This document shows positions 55,980-64,000 of a stretch of 64,000 bases of DNA, piece by piece. The notes beneath the pieces were generated by a model, which had not been told where the DNA came from, made no database searches, and saw nothing but the letters and a program-made list of their open reading frames with translations. Within the stretch, counting starts at the first letter, position 1; every line of letters begins with the position of its first letter. Made by a program: the position numbers and the translations under genes. The DNA comes from Oscillospiraceae bacterium (lineage in GTDB: Bacteria > Bacillota > Clostridia > Oscillospirales > Oscillospiraceae), in contig JAISKH010000027.1 in assembly GCA_031261325.1 (NCBI GenBank), positions 1 through 64,000 on the forward strand, in the 5' to 3' direction.

Positions 55980-57158
55980 TTAGTATTCCTCCAGTTTTTT
56001 ATTAAATTGTATCTTGCAGTACTCCGAAAAGTCCTTTTCGTTTTCATATCCGTTCCACAATACAAAGTCGCAACGCTCCTCGTAAAACGCGTCGGGCTTC
56101 TGCGCCGCAATTCGCGCTTGCGCTTGCTGCTCCGTTATGCCGTCACGCGCCGTGACCCGCGCGATTCGCGCGTATTCGGGAGCCGCGACGCCGACTGTCA
56201 AGTCGCACATGTCCGCGAGTCCGCTCTCGATTAGCGCAATCGCCTCGATTACCACGAGCCGCGTGCCGAGCTTATCTTGCTCCGATAAGCGGCGATTAAC
56301 CTCGCGCCCGACGTATTTGTGCGTTATCGCGTTCAGCGCGGTAAGCGCGTGCGTGTCGCCGAATACGATTGCGCCCAACGCCTTGCGGTCTAACGCGCCG
56401 TTTTGCACGACGCCCGAAAATCGCGCTTCAATCTCTCGGAGCATGTCCGCGCTCGTTGAAAGTAGCCAATGATACACGCTGTCGCAGTCGATTACGTGCG
56501 CGCCGAGCGTTTCAAGCGCGCGGAGCGCGGTCGTCTTTCCCGCGCCGATGCCGCCCGTCACGCCGACGACGGTCATACCCGAAACCTTGCGGCGCAACGC
56601 CCGTTCAATCGCGCGCTTAGTGATTGCGCCGCGACGCAGAATTTTCGGCGGCTCACTCGTCAGGTCAACGATTGTGGACTCCACGCCGACGGCGCAGTCG
56701 CCGCCGTCCACGCCGAGCACCTCGCCGTCAAAATTCGCAATTGCTTCGGCATAGGTCGTCGGCGGCGTTTGCCCCGAAACATTTGACGATGGGCACGCGA
56801 GCGGCACTCCCGCAAGGCGGATTAGCTCAAGCGTCAACTCATGCGCGGGACATCGCACGCCGACGGTTGCGTTGCTGTCTTTACGGTTCAGCACAAGCGT
56901 AAGCGAGCCGGGCATGAACTCGTCGGCGAGCAGTCGCGCGTCGCGCGTCACGTCGGCAAACGCTTCGCAGTCGTAAATATCGGATATTAGCCACGAAAAC
57001 GCCTTGCCGTCGGGGCGATTCTTAACTTCGCGCAAGCGGGCGACGGCGGCGGGATTGCGTGCGTTCGCCGCAATGCCGTACACCGTTTCGGTGGGGATTA
57101 TCACAAGCTCGCCGCGCTTTAACCGCTCCGCGGCTTCGGTAACGGATATTCCGCTCAT
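55980..57158 (-). CDS. Fusion: threonylcarbamoyl-AMP synthase (TsaC/YrdC) + dephospho-CoA kinase (CoaE)
   Basis: A 392-residue two-domain protein in one frame. Residues 1-~190 are a YrdC/Sua5 domain: IIPTETVYGIAANARNP, REVKNRPDGKAF, MPGSLTLVLNRK, PSSNVSGQTPPTT, and STIVDLTSEPPKILRRGAI; it makes threonylcarbamoyl-AMP for t6A in tRNA. Residues 195-392 are CoaE: TVVGVTGGIGAGKTTALRAL (P-loop), HVIDCDSVYH, and the AAPEYARIARVTARDGITEQ lid; it makes coenzyme A. The Met195 codon (56576) has AAGG eight bases upstream, so free CoaE may also be translated from inside. The prfA gene is 7 bp upstream. Confidence 0.88.
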   Translation of the reverse strand: MSGISVTEAAERLKRGELVIIPTETVYGIAANARNPAAVARLREVKNRPDGKAFSWLISDIYDCEAFADVTRDARLLADEFMPGSLTLVLNRKDSNATVGVRCPAHELTLELIRLAGVPLACPSSNVSGQTPPTTYAEAIANFDGEVLGVDGGDCAVGVESTIVDLTSEPPKILRRGAITKRAIERALRRKVSGMTVVGVTGGIGAGKTTALRALETLGAHVIDCDSVYHWLLSTSADMLREIEARFSGVVQNGALDRKALGAIVFGDTHALTALNAITHKYVGREVNRRLSEQDKLGTRLVVIEAIALIESGLADMCDLTVGVAAPEYARIARVTARDGITEQQAQARIAAQKPDAFYEERCDFVLWNGYENEKDFSEYCKIQFNKKLEEY

Positions 57159-57165
57159 GCGTGGG

Positions 57166-58206
57166 TTACTCTCCCTCCGTCGCGCGGAGCTTTTCGGCTT
57201 GGTCCGCCATGTTCAGCGCGTCGATTATCTCGTCAAGGTCGCCGTTCAGCACCGCGTCAAGCTTGTAGAGCGTAAGCCCGATGCGGTGGTCGGTGACGCG
57301 TCCCTGCGGGTAGTTGTACGTGCGGATACGCTCGCTGCGGTCGCCCGTGCCTACCTGCGACTTGCGCTCCGCCGCGAGCAGGGCGTTCTTCTTGCGCTCC
57401 TCCTCCTCATAAAGTCGGGAGGTGAGGATTTTCATTGCGCGCTCGCGGTTTTTGTGCTGACTGCGCTCGTCCTGACACTCGACGACGGTACCCGTCGGCA
57501 GGTGCGTAATGCGTATCGCGCTCTCCGTTTTGTTAACGTGCTGACCGCCCGCGCCGCTTGAGCGGAACGTGTCGATTTGCAGGTCGGACGGGTTGACGGC
57601 GAAGTCAACCTCCTCCACCTCCGGCAGAACGGCGACGGTTACGGTTGAGGTGTGGATACGCCCGGAGCTTTCCGTGTCGGGCACGCGCTGAACGCGGTGC
57701 ACGCCGCTCTCAAACTTGAAGCGGGAGTACGCGCCGTCGCCCTCGATGATGAAGCTGACTTCCTTAATGCCGCCAAGCTCCGTGTCGTTCAGGTTCGCAA
57801 TCTCGACCTTCCAGCGGCGGGACTCGCCGTACATCGTGTACATGCGGTACAGGCTGTTCGCGAACAGCGCGGCTTCCTCTCCGCCGGCTCCGCCGCGAAT
57901 TTCGATGATGACGCTCTTGTCGTCATTCGGGTCGCGCGGCAGCAGGAGCAGCTTAATCTCCTCCTCCGCCGTCTCCGCGCCGAGACGCGCAGCCTCGTAT
58001 TCGTCGCGGTCGTCCAGCTCCAGCGCGGCTTCCATGTCCTCGCGGAAGCGCGTCAGGCGGCGGAATACCGTCACGACGGGCGTAATCTCCTTTTGCTCGC
58101 GCGCGAGCTTCGCGTACAGCGCGGGGTCTGAATAAACCTCCGACGTTTGCATACGCGCTTCCAGTTCCTTAAATTTTTCCTCTATTTCCAATAGCTTTTC
58201 AAGCAT
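57166..58206 (-). CDS. prfA: Peptide chain release factor 1 PrfA
   Basis: A 346-residue class I release factor reading UAA and UAG. The catalytic loop [19 protein letters not shown] has the GGQ tripeptide. The stop-codon-recognising PxT appears as PDT in [21 protein letters not shown] helical N-terminal domain and the standard C-terminus ([30 protein letters not shown]) are present. GGAGGG precedes the ATG. It is followed by the tsaC-coaE fusion; prfA, tsaC (ywlC) and related genes are often close together in Firmicutes. Confidence 0.95.
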   Translation of the reverse strand: MLEKLLEIEEKFKELEARMQTSEVYSDPALYAKLAREQKEITPVVTVFRRLTRFREDMEAALELDDRDEYEAARLGAETAEEEIKLLLLPRDPNDDKSVIIEIRGGAGGEEAALFANSLYRMYTMYGESRRWKVEIANLNDTELGGIKEVSFIIEGDGAYSRFKFESGVHRVQRVPDTESSGRIHTSTVTVAVLPEVEEVDFAVNPSDLQIDTFRSSGAGGQHVNKTESAIRITHLPTGTVVECQDERSQHKNRERAMKILTSRLYEEEERKKNALLAAERKSQVGTGDRSERIRTYNYPQGRVTDHRIGLTLYKLDAVLNGDLDEIIDALNMADQAEKLRATEGE

Positions 58207-58267
58207 GGCAATGCCCTCCCATAATAAGTTGTGTTGTGTTTATCCGTTACATTACGTCACAGCACAG

Positions 58268-59326
58268 CTACTCCGGAGGGTGGCGGCGATTCTCCGCCGC
58301 GTTGTGCCACAGGACGATTAGCCCCGTGATAATATACGAATAATAACAGAAGAACCGCCACAGGAGCATAGCCCAGAACATATGGTCAACGCCTATGACG
58401 GAAAACAGCGTGAAGAACGAGCCTTCGGCGACGCCCGAGTTGCCCGGCGTGGGTACAAACGTGACGCACAGGTAAATAAATATCGTCGTGCAGAACACGC
58501 TGGCGTAGCTAAGGTCGCTGCCGAACATCTTGAGCACGAAGTACGGAATTGAGCACATCGCAACGTTGTAGATAATTGACAGAACGGAGATTTGCAGCGT
58601 GAGTATGCGGTGGTGCAGTATGGACGACAACCCCTCGCGGAACGCGATAAGCATACCGAGCGCGCGGTCGCCGACGGCTTTCGGGTCCTTGACGAGACGC
58701 AGCTTGTGCCCTATCCGCGCGAAAAACTCGATTGCGCGGCACATGAAGCGCGGGAAAATCGCGAACGCGGCGAGCGTGAGCGGCATGAATATATAGAACA
58801 CAAAACCGATTGCGGCGGCAATGCTGACCGCCGCGTTGTCAATCAGGCGTTTGCCGAAGATGAACACGATGATTGCTATCAGGATAAAGCCCGCCTGCAT
58901 GGAGATAAACCCCGCGATTGGCAGGGCGGAGGACGTGCCCGTCGGAACCTTCTGCTTCTTCAGAAACAGGAACTGGAACGGCTGACCGCCCGAGCCGAAC
59001 GGCGTGATGTTATCGTAATACTTGCCAAGCGCGGCGACTTTGAACGCGATTGACATCGGCTTGGGGCTTTTCAGGTGGTTAAGCATGAGGTAATATTTCA
59101 GCGTCTCCGTGCACAGCGTCACGACGAAGCAACCGAACGCGCCGAGCAGGTAAAGCGCGTTAATGTCCGCAAGGTGCGGTCTGTTGCCGTGGTCGCCGCC
59201 GAAATCAACGTAAGCCGTCGTTGCGATTACGGCGGCATTCATGAGGATAAACAGCGTGACGCCAATGATTTTACGCTGTCTGCGGCGCAGCTCAATCGGT
59301 TCCGTCTTTCGCGCTACATTTTTCAT
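58268..59326 (-). CDS. Lysylphosphatidylglycerol synthase TM-region / UPF0104 protein
   Basis: A 352-residue membrane protein with about eight hydrophobic segments, matching the flippase-like part of MprF and the YbhN/UPF0104 group: ALGKYYDNITPFGSGGQPFQ (the conserved glycine-rich loop), TGTSSALPIAGFISMQAGFI, and FVPTPGNSGVAEGSFFTLFS. There is no aminoacyl transferase domain, so it probably moves a lipid across the membrane without aminoacylating it. The start ATG lies in the first copy of a 17-bp tandem repeat (59321-59354); the gene is separated by ~60 bp from prfA. Confidence 0.85.
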   Translation of the reverse strand: MKNVARKTEPIELRRRQRKIIGVTLFILMNAAVIATTAYVDFGGDHGNRPHLADINALYLLGAFGCFVVTLCTETLKYYLMLNHLKSPKPMSIAFKVAALGKYYDNITPFGSGGQPFQFLFLKKQKVPTGTSSALPIAGFISMQAGFILIAIIVFIFGKRLIDNAAVSIAAAIGFVFYIFMPLTLAAFAIFPRFMCRAIEFFARIGHKLRLVKDPKAVGDRALGMLIAFREGLSSILHHRILTLQISVLSIIYNVAMCSIPYFVLKMFGSDLSYASVFCTTIFIYLCVTFVPTPGNSGVAEGSFFTLFSVIGVDHMFWAMLLWRFFCYYSYIITGLIVLWHNAAENRRHPPE

Positions 59327-59354
59327 ACTCTTAACCGTTTCATACTCTTAACCG
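59321..59354. repeat. 17-bp tandem duplication over a start codon
   Basis: TTTCATACTCTTAACCG occurs twice in direct succession (59321-59337 and 59338-59354). On the minus strand this duplicates the AAGAG-ATG region of the flippase-like gene: the upstream ATG opens a six-codon frame (MKRLRV, stop) whose TGA overlaps the real ATG. Confidence 0.85.
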
Positions 59355-59500
59355 AGCTTTCATAAAATGGCGACGTCGCGGTTAACTTTATTTTGCGTTT
59401 TATTGTGACAGTATAGCACAGGCGCGGCGCATGTTCAAGAGGATTTGCGCAGTTTTAACATATGCGCCACATTCTTCCCCCGCGTCCTTGAAATATCCGC

Positions 59501-59529
59501 TTGACTTTTATTGCCAAGGGTAATATAAT
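59501..59529 (+). promoter_or_regulatory. Strong sigma-A promoter of the MoaF-like gene cluster
   Basis: TTGACT (59501-59506), 17 bp, TATAAT (59524-59529): a near-consensus promoter 72 bp before the TTG start at 59601. Confidence 0.8.
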
Positions 59530-59600
59530 GATTTAAGCGTTTTATCGTCATATTGCACAAAAAACATTGTGGTTACTGACATGAAAGGAGCTGGCTGATT

Positions 59601-60245
59601 TTGGACTTGCGCGAAACCATTAAGGCGGCGGGAGACGGGCTTTCGGCTTATGCCGCGCCGCAGAATTATGAGCTTCCCGGGCTGATACGCGCTTCGCTTT
59701 TCGGTTATCCGAACGGCAAAACAATCGACATTATCTTTCCGAACGGAGCCGACCCCGATTTCTACTGCGCGAAGATTACGGACGATGTGTATTTCATCAG
59801 CGAGTTGGACGGCGACAAGTTAAGCGTCTACGCGCTGAACGACGCGGCAAAGACGTTTTCGCTCATAACGGAGCAGATGCCCGATGGCGAGCATTTCCAA
59901 ACGGGCGCGGGGAACGGCACTTACGGCGGCATTAAGTCCGAGCCGTCGGACCCGTTTTCAGAGGACTTGGACGGCAACGCCGTTGAATGGCACTTGGGTC
60001 CCGACACGGTTTACAAAGTGATGTACGGCAACGGCGGCATTTGGGGCGATATTGAGGCAACCATAAACCACACGTTCAAGGCGGCGGAGGGCGTGTATCT
60101 GTCCTGCGCGTGGATTGACGGTACATTTATAAATATGCTCATGGACTTCAACAAGGTGCTGTTTGTCGGCAGCGTTTGGAAGCCGGGCGAAGCTCAGCGG
60201 ATTATCGGCGGTTACGGCAAAATTATTGATTGGCGGGGTAAGTAA
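59601..60245 (+). CDS. MoaF/calycin-like protein 1
   Basis: A 214-residue protein starting at TTG (AAAGGAG upstream). It opens with MDLRET, as the third paralogue opens with MDLREF, which supports the start. It has two repeated modules: ending FSLITEQMP..., and a second with SEDLDGNAVEWHLGPDTVYKV, YGNGGIWGDIEATI and EGVYLSCAWIDGTFINMLMD. The pattern (YxL.G..., then I.DDVYFIS) resembles MoaF-type proteins, small calycin-fold proteins named after a molybdopterin-associated gene. No catalytic residues can be named. It ends right before paralogue 2 (ATG next after the stop), so they are co-translated. Confidence 0.65.
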   Translation: MDLRETIKAAGDGLSAYAAPQNYELPGLIRASLFGYPNGKTIDIIFPNGADPDFYCAKITDDVYFISELDGDKLSVYALNDAAKTFSLITEQMPDGEHFQTGAGNGTYGGIKSEPSDPFSEDLDGNAVEWHLGPDTVYKVMYGNGGIWGDIEATINHTFKAAEGVYLSCAWIDGTFINMLMDFNKVLFVGSVWKPGEAQRIIGGYGKIIDWRGK

Positions 60246-60965
60246 ATGTCATTAAAAGACTTCAATCCGATTTCCAAGAGCTTTACGAGCTACGCGCGCT
60301 CAAACAGCTATGAGCTTGTCGGCAAGCCGCTCGACCTCACGTTTGACAGCGGGCGCAAGACCACGCTATCGCTCGCTCGCGTGCCGCTCGAGAACGGCAT
60401 CAGCTTGCAGGTCACGCTTAGTGACGGGCTTAACGACTTTCCGGCGGAGTGCCTGAAGCTACGCGAAAATTTCTATCTCGTTAACTTCGCGATTCAGAAC
60501 TTCGGCGCGACGTACATATTGGACTTTGAGCGCGGACTTGCCACGCACGTCGTCGTCGGCGGAGACGCGCCCATGGCGGATTACGGGTATATCGACGGCG
60601 CGGCGGCGGATACGAGCGAGCGTCACGCGCTGTCCGACGACTTGGACGGCAACACCGTTGACTGGACGTTCTCGCCGTACCTCACGGCGCGCGTTAAGTA
60701 CGGCAAGGATTCGCTGTCAGTTTCGTTCCCGAACGCGGGCGCGATGCCGATGCCGCCGTTTGAGATTAACGGCTTTGCCGCGATTCGCCTTGCCGAGGGG
60801 TTGTACTTCCAGTACGGGCAGGTGAGCTTCGGCGGCTTGAAGGTCGGGCTGTTCTTGGCGAGCGATTTCTTCTCCGTGTTGTTTGACGGCGACCTGTTCG
60901 GCGTACCCGGTTTGCCCCCGCTCGGCACAGTCGGCGGATACGGGCAGATTATCGCCGACAAATAG
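60246..60965 (+). CDS. MoaF/calycin-like protein 2
   Basis: A 239-residue paralogue of its neighbours, beginning with MSLKDFNPISKSFTSYARSN. It shares SDDLDGNTVDWTFSPYLTAR with the SEDLDGNAVEWHLGPDTVYK block of paralogue 1 and ends with the same GGYGQII motif (GGYGKII in 1, GAYGKIQ in 3). There is no signal peptide or membrane segment. Its start codon directly follows the stop of gene 1. Function unknown; the family name follows MoaF, and a small-molecule-binding role is inference. Confidence 0.65.
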   Translation: MSLKDFNPISKSFTSYARSNSYELVGKPLDLTFDSGRKTTLSLARVPLENGISLQVTLSDGLNDFPAECLKLRENFYLVNFAIQNFGATYILDFERGLATHVVVGGDAPMADYGYIDGAAADTSERHALSDDLDGNTVDWTFSPYLTARVKYGKDSLSVSFPNAGAMPMPPFEINGFAAIRLAEGLYFQYGQVSFGGLKVGLFLASDFFSVLFDGDLFGVPGLPPLGTVGGYGQIIADK

Positions 60966-61035
60966 CGGTCGCGCGTGAACACAACTCGCATTACTTTGGG
61001 AATACTAAAATTAACATATTAGGAGGAAATTACAC

Positions 61036-61938
61036 ATGGATCTCAGAGAATTCAGCAAGTTCGGCGGTGGCGCGTTTCAATACGTTCCGCCAAAATGCTA
61101 TGAGCTGGCGGGACAGAAGTTCGAGCTGCTCATGGACGACGGGTATGACATCATACTCAACTTCGTTGACAAAGAGACGCTTGAGTGGAACTATGTCAAC
61201 AAAGAGCCTAAGGCGCCGCAGGTTGATAAGTACTCCGCGCTCAAGGGCGACGACGCGATTTATCTCGTTTCTTGGAACCTCGCAAACGTCGAATTCGCGA
61301 AACGCCAGAACTTCACGTTCGTAATCGACCTCGAGCAGCACCTTGTCACGCACCTCATCGCGTCCGTCGGGCGCAACCCGCGCTGGCCGTACCTTGTTGA
61401 CACGGAGTTCGTCTTTGGCGCAATCGCGCAGGAGGGCGTTGAGTACAAGCACTATCCGCGTCACGGTTTCTCGAACGACATGATTGGCAACGTCGTGCAA
61501 TGGCAGTATTCGCCCGACATGGCGACGGTTCACGCGTATTACGCGCCGAACTGGTACCGCATAACGTATCCGCGCTCCGCGGGCGCTTCCGCGGCGGCGG
61601 ACGCGACGACCGACAACTTTAACGGCATCGTCAGCGCGCTGCCCAGCTCAGACGACCCGTCGCATTACGTCAAGATTAAGGACGGCGTTTACCTCGTGTC
61701 CTGCACGGAGCAGAACATGGAGAAGATTCTCGGCGCGAAAGCCGGCTTCCGCAGCGACACGCTGTGCTTCCTCGACAACTACAACCATTGCTATGACGTG
61801 GGTCGCGGCTTCGGCACGATGACCGCGCCGGACGGCACCGATTCCGATGTGTTCGTCATGATTGGCGCATACGGCAAGATTCAGGACCCGAACGATTATA
61901 AGGACATTCTCGAAGCGAAGAATCCTTACCTCGTATAA
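61036..61938 (+). CDS. MoaF-like protein 3
   Basis: A 300-residue paralogue, the largest of the three. It has YELAGQKFELLMDDGYDIIL, VDKYSALKGDDAIYLVSWNL, a repeat of this layout near SNDMIGNVVQWQYSPDM, and DPSHYVKIKDGVYLVSCTEQ, which closely follows MoaF-family proteins. The last ~25 residues add a short tail after GAYGKI. AGGAGGAAATTACAC precedes the ATG, a stronger site than for the first two genes. The following hairpin (61953-61983) and an acyltransferase gene complete the cluster; no molybdopterin genes are near, so the moaF name says little about role. Confidence 0.68.
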   Translation: MDLREFSKFGGGAFQYVPPKCYELAGQKFELLMDDGYDIILNFVDKETLEWNYVNKEPKAPQVDKYSALKGDDAIYLVSWNLANVEFAKRQNFTFVIDLEQHLVTHLIASVGRNPRWPYLVDTEFVFGAIAQEGVEYKHYPRHGFSNDMIGNVVQWQYSPDMATVHAYYAPNWYRITYPRSAGASAAADATTDNFNGIVSALPSSDDPSHYVKIKDGVYLVSCTEQNMEKILGAKAGFRSDTLCFLDNYNHCYDVGRGFGTMTAPDGTDSDVFVMIGAYGKIQDPNDYKDILEAKNPYLV

Positions 61939-61952
61939 CCGCACGACAAGAC

Positions 61953-61983
61953 GCGACCCCTGCCATATTTTGGCGGGGGTCGC
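61953..61983. terminator. GC-rich hairpin after the MoaF-like genes
   Basis: GCGACCCCTGCC and GGCGGGGGTCGC (12 bp, one T-G pair) around ATATTTT. There is no T run, so it may slow or attenuate transcription into the acyltransferase gene more than stop it. Confidence 0.5.
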
Positions 61984-62017
61984 GCCCAATATACTCAACC
62001 TAATAGGGGGCATTTCC

Positions 62018-63298
62018 ATGTACGACGACGCATCAATCACCATAACCTCCGCGCCAAAAAAGCCGCGCAGTAACAGAATCTCAAGCGTTGAATTTTGGCG
62101 GTTTTTCTTCACGTTTTTTGTGTGCATCTACCATCTCGACCTGTTTTTCCCGTCGATTACGAAGCTTATTCCCGCCGGTTCCAGCGCGGTTGAGTTTTTC
62201 TTTATACTCGCGGGTTTCACAATGGCAATGTCGGCGCGGCGCAGAACGTCAAAGCTGACGGAGCGCATGAGCACGCGCGAGGCGCACGCGCTCGCCATTG
62301 ATTTCGTGCGCAAAAAACTAAAGGCGACGTACCCGATACTTATCGGCGTGCTCATTTTCGGCTTTATTATCTATCCGCTGCTCGGCGTGCAGTCCATGGG
62401 CGCGATGCCCGGGGTTAAGCCGAACATTCTGCGCACGCTGATGAACACCGAGTGGGAGCTGCTGTTCCTCGTCGGCACGCCGTTCGGCGTTAACAGCACG
62501 ACGCTCGGACCCATGTGGTTCCTTACCGCGCTGATGCTCGTCGGCTATGTGTACACTTACGCAATCAACAAGAATTATGAGTTCACGACGTTTGCCGCCC
62601 CCGCAATCGGTATTTTGGGGTACATTTTCTTCACGCTTAACTCGAACATGATGATTGACCACAGCGTCAAAATGGGGCTGTTCAACGCGGGGACGGTGCA
62701 CGCGATTTCGGAGATGAGCTTCGGTGTGGGCGTATATTGCATTTATGACCATGTGTCCAAAAAGGAGTTCGGCAAGCTCGGCATTATCCTGTTGTCCCTG
62801 CTTGAGGCTTACGCGATTTATCGGTTCTTCGCGCTGACGATTCATCAGCCCATATCGCTCGATAACTTCCGCAAAATCCCTTACATAATGATGATTATCT
62901 TCTTCTCATTCCTGAATAAAACGTACATATCGCGGTTCCTGAACCAGCCGTTCTGGCGCGCGTTCGGGCACATTTCTCTCGCGATGTACCTCGCGCACGT
63001 GCATTTGATTCAGGTCTACATGCAGGGGCTGATGTGGGTCAAGGGTCAGCTTTACATGAACATGTACAGCTCGTCCTCGGCGGGCAGCTGGCTGCTGTTC
63101 CTCTCCGGCACGGGAGGGTATAACGACAGCTTTCAGCCTATACCGCTCGGGTGGAAGGACGCGACGCTGTACGTCCTGCTCGTGATGCTCGTCGCTTGCC
63201 TGATTATGGCGGGCGGGTACGGCGTGCGTAAGGGGTACGCCGCGCTGAAGGTGAAGCTCGCCCCGCCGCCGCAGCCGACGGCTGTTGAGGGGGAATAA
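62018..63298 (+). CDS. Membrane acyltransferase (acyltransferase 3 family)
   Basis: A 426-residue polytopic enzyme of the acyltransferase 3 (OafA/WecH-like) family. About ten hydrophobic segments are seen. The start SNRISSVEFWRFFFTFFVCI with YHLDLFF has the family R/E-xxR and His signature (H of YH), and SSAVEFFFILAGFTMAMSAR and GPMWFLTALMLVGYVYTYAI are typical. These enzymes O-acylate sugars, peptidoglycan or lipids of the envelope. AGGGGG precedes the ATG. It may modify a surface polymer in connection with the upstream MoaF-like genes (inference). Confidence 0.85.
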   Translation: MYDDASITITSAPKKPRSNRISSVEFWRFFFTFFVCIYHLDLFFPSITKLIPAGSSAVEFFFILAGFTMAMSARRRTSKLTERMSTREAHALAIDFVRKKLKATYPILIGVLIFGFIIYPLLGVQSMGAMPGVKPNILRTLMNTEWELLFLVGTPFGVNSTTLGPMWFLTALMLVGYVYTYAINKNYEFTTFAAPAIGILGYIFFTLNSNMMIDHSVKMGLFNAGTVHAISEMSFGVGVYCIYDHVSKKEFGKLGIILLSLLEAYAIYRFFALTIHQPISLDNFRKIPYIMMIIFFSFLNKTYISRFLNQPFWRAFGHISLAMYLAHVHLIQVYMQGLMWVKGQLYMNMYSSSSAGSWLLFLSGTGGYNDSFQPIPLGWKDATLYVLLVMLVACLIMAGGYGVRKGYAALKVKLAPPPQPTAVEGE

Positions 63299-63303
63299 TA
63301 CTA

Positions 63304-63555
63304 ATGGGTGAGTTATCAAAGCTTCCGAATATAAGCACGGTGATTGAGGAGAAGCTCATCGGCGTTGGCATATCAACGCGGCAAGAGCTTTTCGACATGG
63401 GGAGCAAAGACGCTTTCTTGCGAGTGCGATTAAAGGACACAACCGCTTGCTTGAGTATGCTTTGCGCTATTGAGGGGGCTATACAAGGCGTGAGATGGCA
63501 CAATCTTCCCGATACAGTTAAGTCGGATTTGCGCTCTTTCTATAAAGAACTATGA
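63304..63555 (+). CDS. TfoX C-terminal domain protein
   Basis: An 83-residue stand-alone TfoX C-terminal (helix-hairpin-helix-like) domain: LPNISTVIEEKLIGVGISTR with QELFDMGSKDAFLRVR, and a final LPDTVKSDLRSFYKEL. In proteobacteria TfoX controls competence; stand-alone domains in Firmicutes have no known role. The start lies 5 bp after the acyltransferase stop and the gene is likely co-transcribed with it. Confidence 0.85.
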   Translation: MGELSKLPNISTVIEEKLIGVGISTRQELFDMGSKDAFLRVRLKDTTACLSMLCAIEGAIQGVRWHNLPDTVKSDLRSFYKEL

Positions 63556-63590
63556 TTCCGCCAAATTCCGATTTACCCGCAAACCTATCA

Positions 63591-64000
63591 TTACCGTATG
63601 TGCCGCGCGAGGACGAACATGCGGTCAAGCCACTTGCGCAATTTGCCGCGGCGGTCGGGGGTTAGCTCGACGGCGCACCGCGCCCCTATTGCGCTCACGA
63701 TTTCATCGACCGTCATCGTGTCGGTATTGAGCTTTTCGCCGTCAATTACGGTGCCGAACGCGGTCACGCAGCGGTCAATCTGCCGCTTTGCCCATGTGTC
63801 GCCGCGCTCCAGTCGGCGGCTCAACCGCTTGAGCAGCGTCTCACGTGACGCGCACAGGATAAAGTGGCGCACGTCCACGCCGTCGCCGCGCAGCTTGCCG
63901 ATTATTTCATCGAAATACTGCGGGTTTACGACCGTCATCGGCGCGATAATCACGCCGTCAAACTCGCGCGCGGCATAGCGGAGCATGTCGTAATTCATCG
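63591..64000 (-). CDS. Nucleotide-kinase-like protein (TmrB-like), 5' part missing
   Basis: Only the C-terminal part is in the window; the frame is open at the window end. Visible are NYDMLRYAAREFDGVIIAPM, RHFILCASRETLLKRLSRRL, and WAKRQIDRC, which match the second half of P-loop kinases similar to TmrB (tunicamycin resistance) or AAA-type small-molecule kinases. The Walker A segment, expected 40-60 residues earlier, lies beyond 64000. The final ~45 residues are basic. Function is undetermined. It converges on the TfoX-domain gene with a 35-bp gap. Confidence 0.65.
   Translation of the reverse strand, partial: MNYDMLRYAAREFDGVIIAPMTVVNPQYFDEIIGKLRGDGVDVRHFILCASRETLLKRLSRRLERGDTWAKRQIDRCVTAFGTVIDGEKLNTDTMTVDEIVSAIGARCAVELTPDRRGKLRKWLDRMFVLARHIR

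Overview
The window looks like chromosome from an anaerobic, spore-forming member of the Clostridia (Oscillospirales- or Christensenellales-like; no rank below class is claimed). The reasons are the yabP-yabQ-divIC-yabR sporulation/division cluster with a SpoVK-like ATPase, an oxygen-sensitive glycyl radical enzyme with its activase, a membrane pyrophosphatase, heterodimeric ABC exporters, a THF riboswitch of the Firmicutes type, and frequent GTG/TTG starts with strong GGAGG ribosome binding sites. The DNA is mostly GC-rich, with a few AT-rich islands that stand out.

Layout. 1-3.0 kb: end of a dispersed repeat, mntP, a TraX-like membrane protein, an Xre regulator, tRNA-Arg(CCT). 3.1-9.4 kb: a MarR-regulated heterodimeric ABC exporter and a MATE exporter. 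9.5-14.4 kb: three copies of a ~590-bp palindromic element around an operon mtnA - class II aldolase - FAH-family hydrolase, probably for salvage of 5-deoxyribose or methylthioribose. 14.8-21.7 kb: a cell-surface locus with a 998-residue secreted protein, a SipW-type signal peptidase, three TasA/CalY-like proteins with SipW-type signal peptides, and a wall-anchored protein ending in PPQTG. 21.7-26.1 kb: SDR dehydrogenase, glycyl radical enzyme and activase. 26.1-26.8 kb: an AT-rich orphan gene behind two abutting perfect palindromes. 26.8-31.5 kb: aconitase-like hydratase, ACT protein, a 65-residue protein, DUF711 protein. 31.5-41.3 kb: housekeeping (rsmE, comEC-holA-rnmV, an SDR, a membrane metalloprotease candidate, a ThyA-like protein with a THUMP methyltransferase). 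42-47.4 kb: hppA, an AEC transporter, folC, and folT under a THF riboswitch. 47.5-49.8 kb: a sigma-like factor and an orphan phage terminase separated by strong palindromes. 49.8-52.8 kb: sporulation cluster. 53.2-59.3 kb: two peptidases, a TsaC-CoaE fusion, prfA and an MprF-type flippase-like protein. 59.6-63.3 kb: three tandem MoaF/calycin-like paralogues and a membrane acyltransferase. The window ends in a partial nucleotide-kinase-like gene.

Two repeat families run through the window. One is a ~580-590-bp full-length imperfect palindrome with two strong hairpins in each arm and no coding capacity (six copies, two of them partial). The other is a heptamer microsatellite (CAATTGA units) found at or next to gene ends, in one case inside a coding sequence in frame. 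No CRISPR array, rRNA operon or transposase was found.

Most interesting leads: the palindromic element family and its use as gene-flanking sequence; the SipW/TasA-like surface locus with mosaic base composition; the glycyl radical enzyme whose catalytic cysteine lacks the usual following glutamate; the THF riboswitch with a long Shine-Dalgarno-sequestering stem; the TsaC-CoaE fusion with a possible internal start; and the three tandem MoaF-like genes beside an acyltransferase.
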